Source: Cladopsammia gracilis (taxonomy: Eukaryota > Cnidaria > Anthozoa > Scleractinia > Dendrophylliidae). Taken from it: a stretch of DNA of 64,000 nucleotides. The stretch lies in contig JAJGOT010000047.1 in the NCBI GenBank assembly GCA_022457155.1, positions 1,217,001 through 1,281,000 on the forward strand, read 5' to 3'. The first letter of the stretch is position 1; the number at the start of each line of letters is the position of its first letter. This document shows, piece after piece, positions 1-10,738 of this stretch. Under the pieces are notes generated by a model, which saw only the letters and a program-made list of their open reading frames with translations, did not search any database and was not told the DNA's origin. The position numbers and the translations under genes are program-made.

Positions 1-635
1 TTTGCTAGCAGAGCATTTCATCATCCTCTTTTTATGTAGTAAATTTTAGTAAAGCTTTCAGCAAACACGATCAAATTGTGCACAAAAAGCGCTGAAACGA
101 TGAAGTTGTCGATAGAAGTCAGTAATTAAAATTTCGGTTCGTCCTTCTATACTTTGAAAATTGGTTTTATCACCGAACTGTGTTGATATCGTACCGCGCG
201 CAAAAAGATTCAATTTTCCTTATCAACTCAGTTGCACATATAATAAAACCATATTTTCATGTTTCACTCCCTCACTAACGAAGCACTGGCCACGTTTGGA
301 AACTAAACCCCTTATCCATCCGCCTATACATTAGATTGTCTCTTCCCGTCGAACGTTCCAAAGTCATGCAATTATCTGGTTGCAACTTGGAGTCCGTGCG
401 AGTAATAACATCCTACGTTTTTATTCAAATCAGAGAGCAGTCAAGCAGAGACAGCAGAATTTTCCTGCAATTATGTTAATCTGCATGCCCGAAGCACGCA
501 ATAGCATTTGACGGTAACCAAGTACCCGATATCAGAATAAAGAACCCTTTCGTCAATTGGCAAATAATGACTGAGAAACTAAGCAATTTTATTAACATGA
601 TTTGTTCATAAACACTTTCCAAAGGATATGGATTT
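1..635. other. No gene recognised
   Basis: AT-rich sequence with stops in all frames at short intervals. I see no conserved coding segment, RNA gene or clear inverted repeat here. Confidence 0.5.
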
Positions 636-796
636 AAGACGAACTATCTGCTAAGTTCGTCTTGGCAGAGAGTTCGTCTTAACGGATAATCCGTCCCTTT
701 GCCCGTGTTTATACACAGACGGATTATCAGACGAACTAGCGAATGTTTGCCCAAGTTCGTCCAGACGGATTATCCGTCTCCAGTATAAATCGGGCC
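636..796. repeat. Short-word inverted-repeat element (GACGGATTATCCGTC / GACGAACTT words)
   Basis: The stretch is built from two words, a GACGAACT/AAGTTCGTC pair and a GACGGATTATCCGTC palindrome, each occurring several times in both orientations. The part at 701-796 is itself an inverted repeat: it opens with GCCCGTGTTTATACAC and closes with the complement of GGCCCGATTTATACTGG. No coding capacity. It resembles the element at 44867-45309 in design (CCCG..TTTATAC termini and AGACG words) but not in internal sequence. Confidence 0.6.
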
Positions 797-1943
797 ATTT
801 GGTGCCGCCAAAAATACCGACGCTCTACTCCTAGTTTTTCTTTCTCGAATTTAGACACGGGAAACTCAGTAAGCTGTTATCATTGGATCTAGAATTATGC
901 CAGAAGTGCGCGAAGTACGTGTAAGATAGTGAACACGAGTAAGGTTCAATGGCGGTCATGGCAGCTGTGGAAAATTTAGCACAAGTATATTTTTTAGATT
1001 ACGAGAATTGCAACATCAATGGGTTAAAGTCATGTCGGTCATGAATAGTTTACAATATAACCTAATATTTTGAACTTGAAAGTATCAATTGGCTTAAAAA
1101 TACATTTTAGAATGGGAAACAACTTGGACGGAAAGATAAAATATGACCCTTTTTTTGGTTGACGGGATTCTAGACAATTTGGTACACTAACAATTCGGCG
1201 ATTGCTTCTTAGTTTCATTTTAATTTACAAACAAATCCCGCCTTGTGGACGGCCTCGGTATAGTAGGTGGACAATGAAACTGAATAATTCTCGCTATAAT
1301 GGCCTCTCTCGGTGTTACCATGGTTACGGCACCAAATCGCGAAGGTGTAGCGTGGGTTGACTGTATTTCATGATTAATACTCCGCTCAGATCGCCTGCAA
1401 TATTTAAGAAAAAAAAAACAGAAATGGTTAATTTTAGATAAATTTATATAGATTTATATTTATCACTACAAATATCTATACTGATATTGTTACTTCCTCG
1501 TACACCGAGATTCTTCCGTCTTCGGAAAATTCCACTCGATCTATTGTCATGTCGTGATTGTCTCACGAAGGTAAAGTTGAAGGATTTTTGGGCTCGGAAT
1601 TCGGCAAGAGATCGAGTCTTTAACTGTAAATATCACAAGATAGACGGCTACTTTCTTCAGTTCGAATCATCTTCATTTCTATTTTCTTCACTTTTTTCTT
1701 GGACACCACGCTGCAGAAATTAAGGCCGATTTTCAACGTTAACTTGCGTCGCAAAATTGACCCATTTTAATCCTTGGCTCAGATGAAGGACACACTCGAA
1801 ACGGAGGTTTCTCTAGAGAACAGGCGTTCAAAATGATCAGCACTTAAATTCCTGTGCATTAGATCGGATCAGTAAACAGTTCAAGAACACTGAACTCCTC
1901 AGTGTTAATCAGTAAGCAAAAGAAAAAGGGTTTTGCCGGTTTA
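797..1943. other. No gene recognised
   Basis: No supportable gene. On the - strand around 1490-1740 there are two acceptor-like sites followed by short open segments, but no family match and no consistent splice partner, so I do not call an exon. Confidence 0.4.
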
Positions 1944-2321
1944 ATAGAGAGCTTAAGCAACGACGACGGCAACGCCAAGGAAAACGTCAATTGAAAAAAA
2001 AGATTCACGCTATTTTAAACCACTTTGCAGTTGTTCCAATTTGTTTAGTTTATCTAATGTGACTGGATTGTCCAGGAGCTGAATTTGAAGGGATAGCTTT
2101 ACCCGTTCAAACGGAGAAAGGAAAATTTATTGTCGTGAGTTCACGTTCTCCACAAAACTGACCTATAATTTGATCATTTGACGTTGTTGTTTTGCAGGGA
2201 ACGACAAAGAAATGTGCCAAAATGTAAAACGTACGTGCAGAGGCATTGTTTTCGCTCATTAAACTTATTATTTTGTGTCGTTCTCGCTGCCGTCACCGTC
2301 GTGGTTGCTTAAGCTCCCTAA
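1944..2321. mobile_element. MITE, AGGGAGCTTAAGCAACGACG family, copy 1
   Basis: Imperfect terminal inverted repeats: the left end reads AGAGAGCTTAAGCAACGACG and the right end is the complement of AGGGAGCTTAAGCAACCACG. The interior is closely similar to 39571-39893, including the GACTGGATTGTCCA segment and a shared region with AGAGGCATTGTTTTC. It is too short and too interrupted by stops to encode a transposase, so it is a non-autonomous DNA element. Confidence 0.8.
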
Positions 2322-2671
2322 TAGCAATTGTTTCATTGAGGATAGCCAATTTTAATTACTGCCGTACCGACAATGTCCACGAGAAACGGGTTTTTAAACT
2401 TTTCGCTGGCTTTTACGTTTCTTCACAAACAACTCCCCCAAAGTCACCGAAAATTTACACCCCATCACATCCGGCGAACCGTGAAACAAATAGAGCGTTT
2501 TGGAATTGCTGGTAACAATAACGACATATTTTCATCAAACCGTTCTAACATAGTATGTAAATGGTGAAGTATCATATGACGTTTCTGATATAAAACTGGG
2601 AAACGACTATCAATTGGTTTCCAAATCAAATTAAAGAAATATATAGGGAGTCTAATCAGTACTAGTTGAAT

Positions 2672-2883
2672 TTAACCCTTTCACTTCCAGAGTGAATTAT
2701 GGAGACATGTAGTGTAGTTCTAACTTTCGAATATGTCAAAGAAATGCTATGGTATGACCATTCAAATGAAACCTCTTCGGCAGCACTTGTGCATAGTACC
2801 ATTTGTCATGATTTTTTTTCGATATTTGACAAAATGAAATTTGGCATTTTTCTTGCATATTTTTAAATTTTTGCACTCTTATA
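2672..2883 (+). mobile_element. TTAA-CCC repeat element, single-unit copy
   Basis: It starts TTAACCCTTTCACTTCC and ends near GCACTCTTATAG. Between them is one degenerate copy of the dispersed unit found in tandem elsewhere (CTTTCGAATATGTC, CCATTCAAATGAAACCTC, ATTTGACAAAATGAAATTTGG). The same order of blocks is seen at 15498-15888 and, reversed, at 41686-42076. The TTAA next to CCC is typical of piggyBac-type termini; the class assignment is inference. Confidence 0.6.
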
Positions 2884-4033
2884 GTAATGACGCAAACCAT
2901 AGTCGCAGCGTCAATGTTTAGCTGGTTTCTTTTTTGATAAGCGTTCGTCACTTCCGGAATCAAACAGAACAATTTTTTAATCAGCAACTTCGCTGGCTAC
3001 TGGTGTTCCGAAGTTGAACTCTTGCTGTCTTGCGTCATGTTGTTCCTTTATCCTCTAAATATTATCACGTCCCGAGAGAAAAATTGATTTCTAACTTGGA
3101 AAAAGAGATAATGTCTGATTTGTTGAGTATTAAAGATGAATAGATAGATGGCGCAATATAATATTCAAGGTGATCAGTGTCTAGTTCACGTGTTAATTTT
3201 GATAATTATATAGGCTTGCGCTATCTCTGTTATATCTACGTACGTGTTCTTCTACGTCGAAAGGGAGTTAATGATGTAAGATCATAAATCAGGGGAATGA
3301 AATTCTAAATTCTTTCAATTTCTAACATTTTTCTAAAGCGCCCACTTTGTGCGTAAACACACTCTCTTTCCCTCTTGTGACGTCATCACATAATCCGGTC
3401 GTTAATTTGGCATGACCCCTGTACTTCTTCTTCATCACGAGACCCTCGCGAGGGTGAGATCGAGTCAAATCAGCTACTTTTAAATTTGGACAGTGACGAT
3501 TTTGTTCTATTTATATGTATCTATGTGCAAATTAGCTAGTTAATTAGATCATTTGTCATTATAGTTCAAAATACTAGTACTGCACTGTCATGCTTGCTTG
3601 AGTGGATGCAATTGTTTCAGTAACTTTCTGTTTGTTACTTCATTGATCTTTAATTCTCAGTTGTTTCTTCTTTTTGTGCGTGGGTATATGTATCGGCGAA
3701 TCTTGCAAATAAATAAACAAATGTCTCCTGTTTCCTACATTCCTTCGATTTCCTTCCTTCGTCAGAGGAAGGAAATAGAAAAAATCTTCTTTCAGGCTGT
3801 CGTGCCAATATCGCGCATTTCCGCCTCACTCAAAAATAGTTACATTACAATTACATGAATTGCTACAAGGCCCATAACAGCTTGGATACGTGCCTCTGGC
3901 GGTGAGCATATCAACATCGTCATTACGTCATTATTTTTTGTTTTTTGCTTCCTGCAACTTTGTCCCTTATCCGCTGCTTATCTCGTACCCAGTTCTCATT
4001 CGTGCTGTACTGCGCGATGGCTTCCATAGTAGT
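2884..4033. other. No gene recognised
   Basis: Mostly AT-rich unassigned sequence. A perfect TGACGTCA palindrome occurs near 3379 but has no gene beside it. Open frames here are short and show no family signature. Confidence 0.4.
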
Positions 4034-4535
4034 CCTGTCCCGATGGTGCTCGTAAAATACTAAAGAGTTGCTACAGACCTAAAATGGCAAAAGGGGGCTA
4101 AAAAATTGCCAGAAATGCAAAAAGTTGCTACCTAAATTTCATGATATTTTCATACAAACGTTAATTAAAAGTAATCATTTTTCACCCTTCTTAATAATTG
4201 CTAATATCGGTAAAGAAAAATAGCTTGAAAATTTTATTATGCCTTCAAGAGTTCTTCGCAAATAAAGTCTTAACGGAAAAAAACTTATGATTCATTTGAC
4301 GTCTTATCAAGCGACACGTTATTTGTTCAGAACGTTGATAAACATCAATAAATTCGCATCAATTGAAAATTACTATCAAATTGTTCATTTTTTCGTGCTT
4401 CATATGTGCTGTAAATCAATAATCTGCTCAAAAGCTGCTCAGAAAAGCGAAATTTGCTCGAGGTTGCTAGAACTGCAAAAAGTTGCTCCAAACGCTAAAA
4501 GTTGCTTAAAAGTTGCCGAGCACAATCTGGACAGG
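4034..4535. mobile_element. Inverted-repeat element with AAAAGTTGCT words
   Basis: The ends are inverted copies of CCTGTCC(C/A)GAT(G/T)GTGCTCG, about 19 bp. Near both ends the word GTTGCT, often AAAAGTTGCT, is repeated many times. Non-coding. Probably a non-autonomous DNA transposon. Confidence 0.65.
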
Positions 4536-5013
4536 CCTATTCCGTAGCATTCTCGCTTGGCCCGTCGATTCCTTAGAACCTCCTGCTCAGGTTCCGACGG
4601 TTAAGAGGGCCAAGCGGCCCCTCATCTTTCCCCCGCTGGATTTTAATAAGAAGTAGTTTTTCAACATGAAGTTGACATTGTCTTTCGCTTTGTTTAACAA
4701 GTTACTTTTTTTTCACTTGACCTCCGGTGGTCTCGCATCGCATAGGGCTATCAAAACTTCAAATTGATCTGTTATTTATATTAATTGTTAGTGTTTGATG
4801 AGCCCCATTTGTGGCATTTATGGAGGTTAATTTTAATGACTTTTAGCACAAACCTTGCCAAGTTTAAGGCAGCTATGGCGGCGGGTACGGGAAGATACAT
4901 TCTAGATTCTTTTCCTGAATGAAACGCATGAGAGTACTGCTGAGATGACCGTGGGAGATCTGGATTCGAGATTTGTTCATCTTATCTCTTCATTCCTTTC
5001 ATTTATTTTGCAG
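4536..5013. other. No gene recognised
   Basis: Unassigned sequence between two inverted-repeat elements. No coding or RNA signature seen. Confidence 0.4.
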
Positions 5014-5250
5014 TAGTCCATTTTACAGTTGTGTGCTTGGTGACCTTGCCTTTGAGTGGAAGTGAGGCTGGAGGTGACCTTGCTTTGATACAAACCTTTC
5101 TGCCTTTCATATGTTAATAATGCTGTTCTCATGCTAACTAGGTAAATTTACATCTGAAAAGCTCCAACGTCTGTATCATAACAAGGTCAACTTCAACCTC
5201 GCTTTCACTCAAACGCCAGGACACTAAGAAGACAACTGTAAAGTGGTCTA
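5014..5250. mobile_element. MITE with long terminal inverted repeats
   Basis: The left end TAGTCCATTTTACAGTTG and the right end CAACTGTAAAGTGGTCTA are inverted copies. The pairing continues inward for about 70 bp (TTTGAGTGGAAG..GAGG..TGACCTTG) with scattered mismatches. About 237 bp in all, non-coding. Confidence 0.7.
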
Positions 5251-5358
5251 TTCCTTCCTTTAATTCCTGCGGCATTCTTCTCCAAATTGTCTATTGTCTT
5301 CCAATTCACATCGCTCACTGGATTGCAGTCGATCGGAAACACCGATGGCCTTTACTTT

Positions 5359-5462
5359 GCTTGCTTTCACATTAGCGACGTAATTAAGGTATAATTTATA
5401 TAAGCATACTGCATAAGCGGAAGCATAACAGCGTTGATGTCGCGTCCAGTGAAAACGGGCCC
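5359..5462. repeat. Small GCCCG-terminus element with GCATAAGC words
   Basis: The left end reads GCTTGCTTTCACATTAGCGACG, shown here as GCTTGCTTTCAC then ATTAGCGACG. The right end is the complement of GCCCGTTTTCACTGGACGCG. Between them the words ATAAGCAT/GCATAAGC recur. A related right end is visible at about 6087-6112 (complement of GCTTGGTTTTCTCTGGCGAC). It belongs to the loose terminal-motif group described in the findings. Confidence 0.5.
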
Positions 5463-5697
5463 GACATTAGCGCAAGCATTACCTTAAAGAGTCTGACCCA
5501 CCCAGTTAGCATTGCGCGCTTCTCTTATTGTTATGATACGGCTCTATTCCATATTTGGGCAAGCATATCACCTCTTGCACGAGTGAATTTCTCATTTACA
5601 ATACAGTATGGATTTTCGGGGGCCCTGAAAATGGCGGATGAACCAACGTAGGCGCGCAATGCAAACTGGGTGGGTCAGATTCTTTAATCATAAGCAT

Positions 5698-5986
5698 AGA
5701 GCAGCTTTCAATGGAGTGTCGTAAAACCAAAACCAAAGTAATTACTCTGACAAATCACAGCAGTCGTAAGCAATCCAATGAACCAATCAGAGCTCGAAGC
5801 ATTTATACATGTCAGTGGCGCCAAGCGCGGAAAAACGCGGGCGAGCAAGTCACGATTGGTTCTGCGGGTTTTACTTCTGATTGGTCGAGAAAGTGGCGCG
5901 AGATTTTTTAGCCAATCACAAAGCGTAGCAATGCAAAACCAAAGCAATTGTGTAATTACTTTCGACACTCAATTGTAAACTGCTCT
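5698..5986. mobile_element. CCAAT-rich MITE (GAGCAG..CTGCTC, TA target), copy 1
   Basis: Terminal inverted repeats of about 30 bp run from GAGCAGCTTTCAATGGAG to the complement of GAGCAGTTTACAATTGAG, flanked by TA. The interior matches 24812-25093, 36039-36322 and 49481-49765 along its length and carries several CCAAT/ATTGG motifs. It is inserted within ATAAGC-word sequence. Open frames on both strands are short and are by-products of the inverted structure. Confidence 0.85.
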
Positions 5987-6132
5987 ATAAGGATCAATCT
6001 TATGCTGAAGTCAATGTACGTTTTTACTTGACGAAAATTCTTATACTTCAGCAGCTTATGCTGATGCTTATGCTTTTACTTATGCCATGCTTACGGTTAT
6101 GTCGCCAGAGAAAACCAAGCATTAGTGACTAC

Positions 6133-6619
6133 CGTCGAGGCTGATTTTCTTTTCGTAAACAAGCGATACCATTTTTAACGGTCGATTCCATCATTAGCAT
6201 TCATTACAGTAACCAAGCCTTTTGAAATGGACGATGCCATTTCTCTATAGTTTATGCCTGGATTGGGATGAAAGTAGGCTATCATTATTAGATAAAACTG
6301 GGTTTAGGTAAAGCGATTATAAGACCTAAGCTAGAATCGCAATTAGGTTGGATTTAGGGATAGGGTTAGGGTTATAGATGTATCATTAAGAAAATTACCT
6401 TTTATATTTGAATTTTTCTTGGTTTCGCCGGATCAACCCAGTGGTCTAGTAGTGAAGGAGGGATGTTAGCATGCAAAGGTTCTGGGTTCGATTCTAGGTT
6501 ATTAATAGCATTTTTCTTTTTCTCATAGAAAAAATAATTCGATAATTGGTGAAAAAAAATTCTAACTGTCGCCAAAATGGCATCGCTTGTTCACGAAAGA
6601 GAAAATTGCACTGTCGAGA
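6133..6619. mobile_element. Inverted-repeat element carrying a tRNA-like segment
   Basis: The ends pair over about 40 bp: a left segment around TTTTCGTAAACAAGCGAT and the complement of the right segment TTCGTGAACAAGCGATGCC. At 6438-6500 there is a tRNA-like stretch with an A-box-like GTGGTCTAGTAGTGAAGG and a B-box-like GGGTTCGATTCTAGG. Near 6352-6372 is a short TTAGGG-like run. Probably a tRNA-derived SINE or tRNA pseudogene trapped in a DNA element. Confidence 0.55.
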
Positions 6620-6718
6620 TAAAGTAATCGTTTTTTCTTGCCACCGTACAATTTTTCTTAGTTCCTACTGACTGTGTAAGTCTGTTTTCACCCTGAATTC
6701 GTTTGTGTCCTACTCCGA

Positions 6719-6741
6719 GGGGGGGGGGGGGGGGGGGGGGG
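6719..6741 (+). repeat. Poly-G tract (23 G)
   Basis: An uninterrupted run of 23 G, followed by non-coding sequence of a repeat-like character up to about 7060. The run length may be inexact because of sequencing or assembly limits in homopolymers. Confidence 0.9.
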
Positions 6742-7251
6742 CTCCCATACGGGGATGCTCGTCATCTCGTTTAGGCGTAAATTACGGAGGGTATCCAGGA
6801 AGGAAAGCCGATATGAATGAATGGCATCTTGTAGGGGTCACATCCGCGGATCCTACTCACCCAAATCAGAGTGTTCGCCAAACCTTCGGCCCCACTAAGG
6901 AGCATAATAAACCAATTGCTCCGCTGCGTGGCCAGTAGCTAACGCATGCACACAGCCATATCACCATTGAAATGGCCCGAGTTAGGACTCATCAGCTTGG
7001 GATAGCCAGGCCTAAGGGAAGGGTCTCTAAAAAATCATCGACCCGGCCGTTTACTGCCGAGGCGTGTGCATGTTCATAGCTTCGTTTCCCGAGTGCCTCA
7101 TTCAGAGTTTAATGTAGGTTTGATTTCTTGGACGAAGTTGCAAGGAAGCTAGGCACGAGTTTATAACTGACACCTAGATTCAAGGGAAGCCAAAATTACA
7201 GAAAGTCGGGTGGACCCTTTAATGCGAATCATTTGGCAATTTTCTCGACTT

Positions 7252-7341
7252 CGAATTGAGAGTCGAAAGTAATTTCGCAAATGCTTTGGTTTTGTATGCC
7301 CTGTATGACCTTGCATTGTTACGCTTTGTGATTGGTTAACT
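7252..7341 (-). mobile_element. Truncated copy of the CCAAT-rich MITE
   Basis: It begins with AATTGAGAGTCGAAAGTAAT and continues with the complement of the GCAAAACCAAAGCA block and ATTGGTT. This matches the reversed right end of the family seen at 49481-49765. The other terminus is missing. Confidence 0.6.
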
Positions 7342-8746
7342 GGTCAGACTACTACAGGCGCCTCTCATCACTCCCGCCTCTAGAGTATTGCAAAGTACGA
7401 TATTTAACAATTATATTTCTTTTTTATTCCACTCACACGATCTTTACAGAAAAGGAAAAAAGAAAATAATTTAAAAATAAAACTAGATTACAGATATAGA
7501 AAAGAAAAACCAAAGGAAAAAAAAAAACAGATAGAATTCGTGAGTTTGGAGCATCCAAATAGCTAGAGCTAATTGAGTGGATGACCCAAAAGGAAAACTG
7601 AGTTTATAGAAAAATAAGATTTACATTACATAAATTAAGGTAAAAACTATTTCTTCATGAGCTAATAATATTAATTTAAGTATTTAATGTATTTAATGTA
7701 TCGATAGGAGGAGAGGGGCGGCTGTAGCAGGTTTAGGATTATTGCAATTCAATGCGACAGAACAGGGCGCGAGAGTGGCTCTCTCCCTTGGTCTTTTCTC
7801 CTTTTTTTCCTGCTCACGGATAGTGCGGCAGCGTAAATTAAGGAGCGTTCGTCTCGTCAAGGGGACCGTGAAAAGGCTAATGAATGAGTTTCTTTTGTTT
7901 CGTTTTAACAAAAAGGGTGGCAAATAAAGAAGTACGTGTATTATATTAAATACAATGCCCAATATTTTGAGTGTCTGGGAGAGAGATGTCCGGGGCGAAA
8001 TATCCGGTGCACAGACAATAATTGTTTTTACCTTTTATAGCTTGTTCTCATTATTTACTCATAGGCCCTCGAAAATAAAGTCACCAAAATTCTAACAAAA
8101 CAAACTACATAAAAGAAGTAGCAGTCTTTTATTTGACCAATAACTACTCCAATTATTGTCGTAGAAGGAAATAAATACTCATAAATACATACATGATGAG
8201 CACGAAAGCGGTATGAAGAATAGAAAGCTTTATAAACCAAACTATTTACGCGAATAGCTAAAACAAGTTTTATCAAAAAGCTGCAATTCATGCCATGATA
8301 AAAAAAAAAACTAACAACAGCATTGGGAACACAAAATATGCTGTTATTGTGAAAAGTTAATAATAGGCATTCGCAATCAACGCTGAATTATTATGCAACA
8401 AATATGGGCACTGTGTTCAGTTATCCTGGTACAAGAACAAGGTTCACAACAATTGCTTCTGTTTCCAAGCAATTGAAGGAGTTGTGTCACAGACATTTGG
8501 TGTCATTTCAAAAACCAAAAAGTTTTTGTATTGACAGAAACCAAAAAATAACGGTCTACTTTTGTGATAAATTACCACCCTAGTGTACCAAAACTATTGA
8601 TGAGTGTCTCTAGTCATAGATGGACTGGGTCTGAATAAATTGCTACTTTATTCAAGCTCCCTTCATTTTTGTTTCCAAAATGGGCTATAACAGACCATGA
8701 TTTGCTCCTCTATCAAGAATTGGTTGAGTCTTTCTCTTGGTGTTTC
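7342..8746. other. No gene recognised
   Basis: AT-rich unassigned sequence with poly-A-rich patches around 7440-7540. No conserved coding segment or RNA gene seen. Confidence 0.4.
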
Positions 8747-9545
8747 ATGGCTCAGTCAATCCAAGTGTACCCATCTCTCCCCCCCCCCCCATTCAGCATG
8801 GGGGGGGGGCATTTGTCACAATATCGGACCCCATGGTGGGGCATTTGTCTTCAAAGGTCTGCCGGGGGGCAGGACATTTGTCAATTTTTCCTCATTGAGA
8901 AATTTCACATTAACTTCCTTAGTAAAATACCTGCCTATTTATTTGATGAGTACATATGCATATCCTTATTAAACTAGAGATTTGATCTATTCAAAAAGCA
9001 GGAACAATGAAAATGTTTTGCATTAGAAAGAACATTCTTTCCCATGGGACAAAGAATCTATTGTTCCTGTCATGCAAAACCTCTATTATTGCACTAGCCT
9101 TAGCACCACCCACCCCACACAGACTGTTTTTGTATTCATCGCTTCTCTGTTCGCACATGAATGCAACCATGGTCGCCACAAACTCGATCAAAGATTTTTG
9201 AGGGAAAATGTAGCTTTTGTATGCAGTTGTTTGCAAACGAAAGGCCTAGAAAAGATTTGTCCAGTATCATGTCATGTCAAAGTCCAGTGATACTAAAATT
9301 TCTGTTGTTTTTTAAAACTGTTTCATTCATTAATTATCCTGCTTGAACATTAGATAATTAACTTGTTTGTTTTGTCTCATGGGGTGGGGCATTTGCACAT
9401 ATTTCTAAGCCCTACGGTGGGGCTTTTGTATATATTGGCTGACCCCACCACGGGGCATTTTCAGTTGTCCAAAGAGGAAATGACAAATGACAGATGGAAA
9501 GAAATGCCTGCGAGGGAAGGGCACGCTTGGAATTGACTGAGCCAT
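8747..9545. mobile_element. Inverted-repeat element with GGGGCATTTG words
   Basis: The left end ATGGCTCAGTCAATCCAAG and the right end CTTGGAATTGACTGAGCCAT are inverted copies. Just inside each end the word GGGGCATTTG or GGGGCTTTTG is repeated (about 8808-8885 and 9384-9465), next to C- and G-runs. About 0.8 kb with no transposase recognised. Confidence 0.7.
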
Positions 9546-10080
9546 TATATTATCCCGTTCGAAGAACGCAATCCTAATTTCCTGTTGGAGACAAATTTGA
9601 GATTTTTTGGTAGACGGTCTTCCAAATGGCCGCCCCTATTGGTTTTTTTCAGGGGCTCATTTCCGCCGGAAATTCCTTCGAACGCGTCTCCATGATCTGT
9701 GATTACTGCTAGTTTCGTAAATTAGTAAAGATATAGTACAGCGTGGTTTTGACCAGAAACGATCAAAATTCTTGTGACACTGCTCCTTTGAACATGTTCT
9801 AGTCATTCACCTTCAGATTCTGTTGAATGTGAAAAGCAATGCTATAAAAACTAGTGACTGCTTTCTTGGACTGAATTGTTAAAATCAAGATTAACCTAAT
9901 CCATGACAAACTGGTTCAAATAATCAATACATGTTGTCAGTGGAAATTTTTACAATAGTTTGTTTTTCTTTATGCCTTTCACTTTTAACTTTGACTATTC
10001 TTGACCTTTAACTTAAAATATGCCTTCATTGAGAGAAGTGAAACTCTCTGTTACCTTTTAAACCAGGATCATTGTTAACC
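9546..10080. other. No gene recognised
   Basis: Unassigned sequence. GTTCGAAG near 9560 and its complement CTTCGAAC near 9677 suggest another decayed inverted repeat, not well enough supported to call. Confidence 0.35.
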
Positions 10081-10440
10081 CTTTACAGCCATGCTCTGTC
10101 ACACGTGACCAGTATTTTTGAAAATTTCAATGGAGTCTTCAAGTTTATGCGTCGGTTTTGTAAATTCATTCTGAGATTCAGAATTCCCGTGAGAATTTTA
10201 CCTCATTTTCGGAAACAAAGAGCAACAAAATATCATTTCATTTGAAATGTTACATATCTGAACTATTAGGTTTTTTATGCATGTAGCGAAGTTATTTTTC
10301 CATTAACTCGTGACTTTCAAAGTGTTTTCCAGAGAGATCTTCAAGGTTTCACTCAAATCTCGGACGTTACAAAGAAATATTCAAATATTCATTTCAGTCT
10401 TGTGGATTACTGGTCACGCATGATGGAGCATGGCTGTAAG
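10081..10440. mobile_element. MITE with GCATGCTC../CGTGACCAGTA ends
   Basis: The left end contains TTACAGCCATGCTC and CACGTGACCAGTA. The right end is the inverted copy, TACTGGTCACGCATGATGG followed by GAGCATGGCTGTAAG. About 360 bp, AT-rich interior, non-coding. Confidence 0.65.
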
Positions 10441-10738
10441 CCCCAGCATTATTAAGTAAAGAGGTGATAAGAATTAAGATAATGATCACCCAAGATTAAT
10501 TCTCTATTGATCCTTTAACAATTTCTCCCAATTTGTGTTATAAGAAATTATGGGGAAAATTTAGGAGAATTTGTGTTTTGACTTTAAAGCTTAAAAGGGT
10601 AAATTGGCATTCAAACAACAAGGCCCTTAAGTTGTTTGAATGTCACGCCCTCAACCAAAACCTTGGGAAAGAAAGAGATGTTTGGGTTCAGGTTCAAGAA
10701 AATGATGGTGATGGATGAGTGGCATGCAGTTTTTTTAA

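Noticed and set aside
1487..1740. Possible small - strand exons with acceptor-like sites (TAATTTCTGCAG, ATATTTACAG) and short acidic open segments
   Set aside because: No family recognised, no donor partner with matching phase, and competing frames are equally open. Too weak to call.
6352..6372. TTAGGG-like run, possible interstitial telomere repeat
   Set aside because: Only about three imperfect units within a transposable element; too short to mean a chromosome end or fusion.
8669..9346. Several overlapping open frames
   Set aside because: All lie within the 8747-9545 inverted-repeat element or its border and have no recognised domain.
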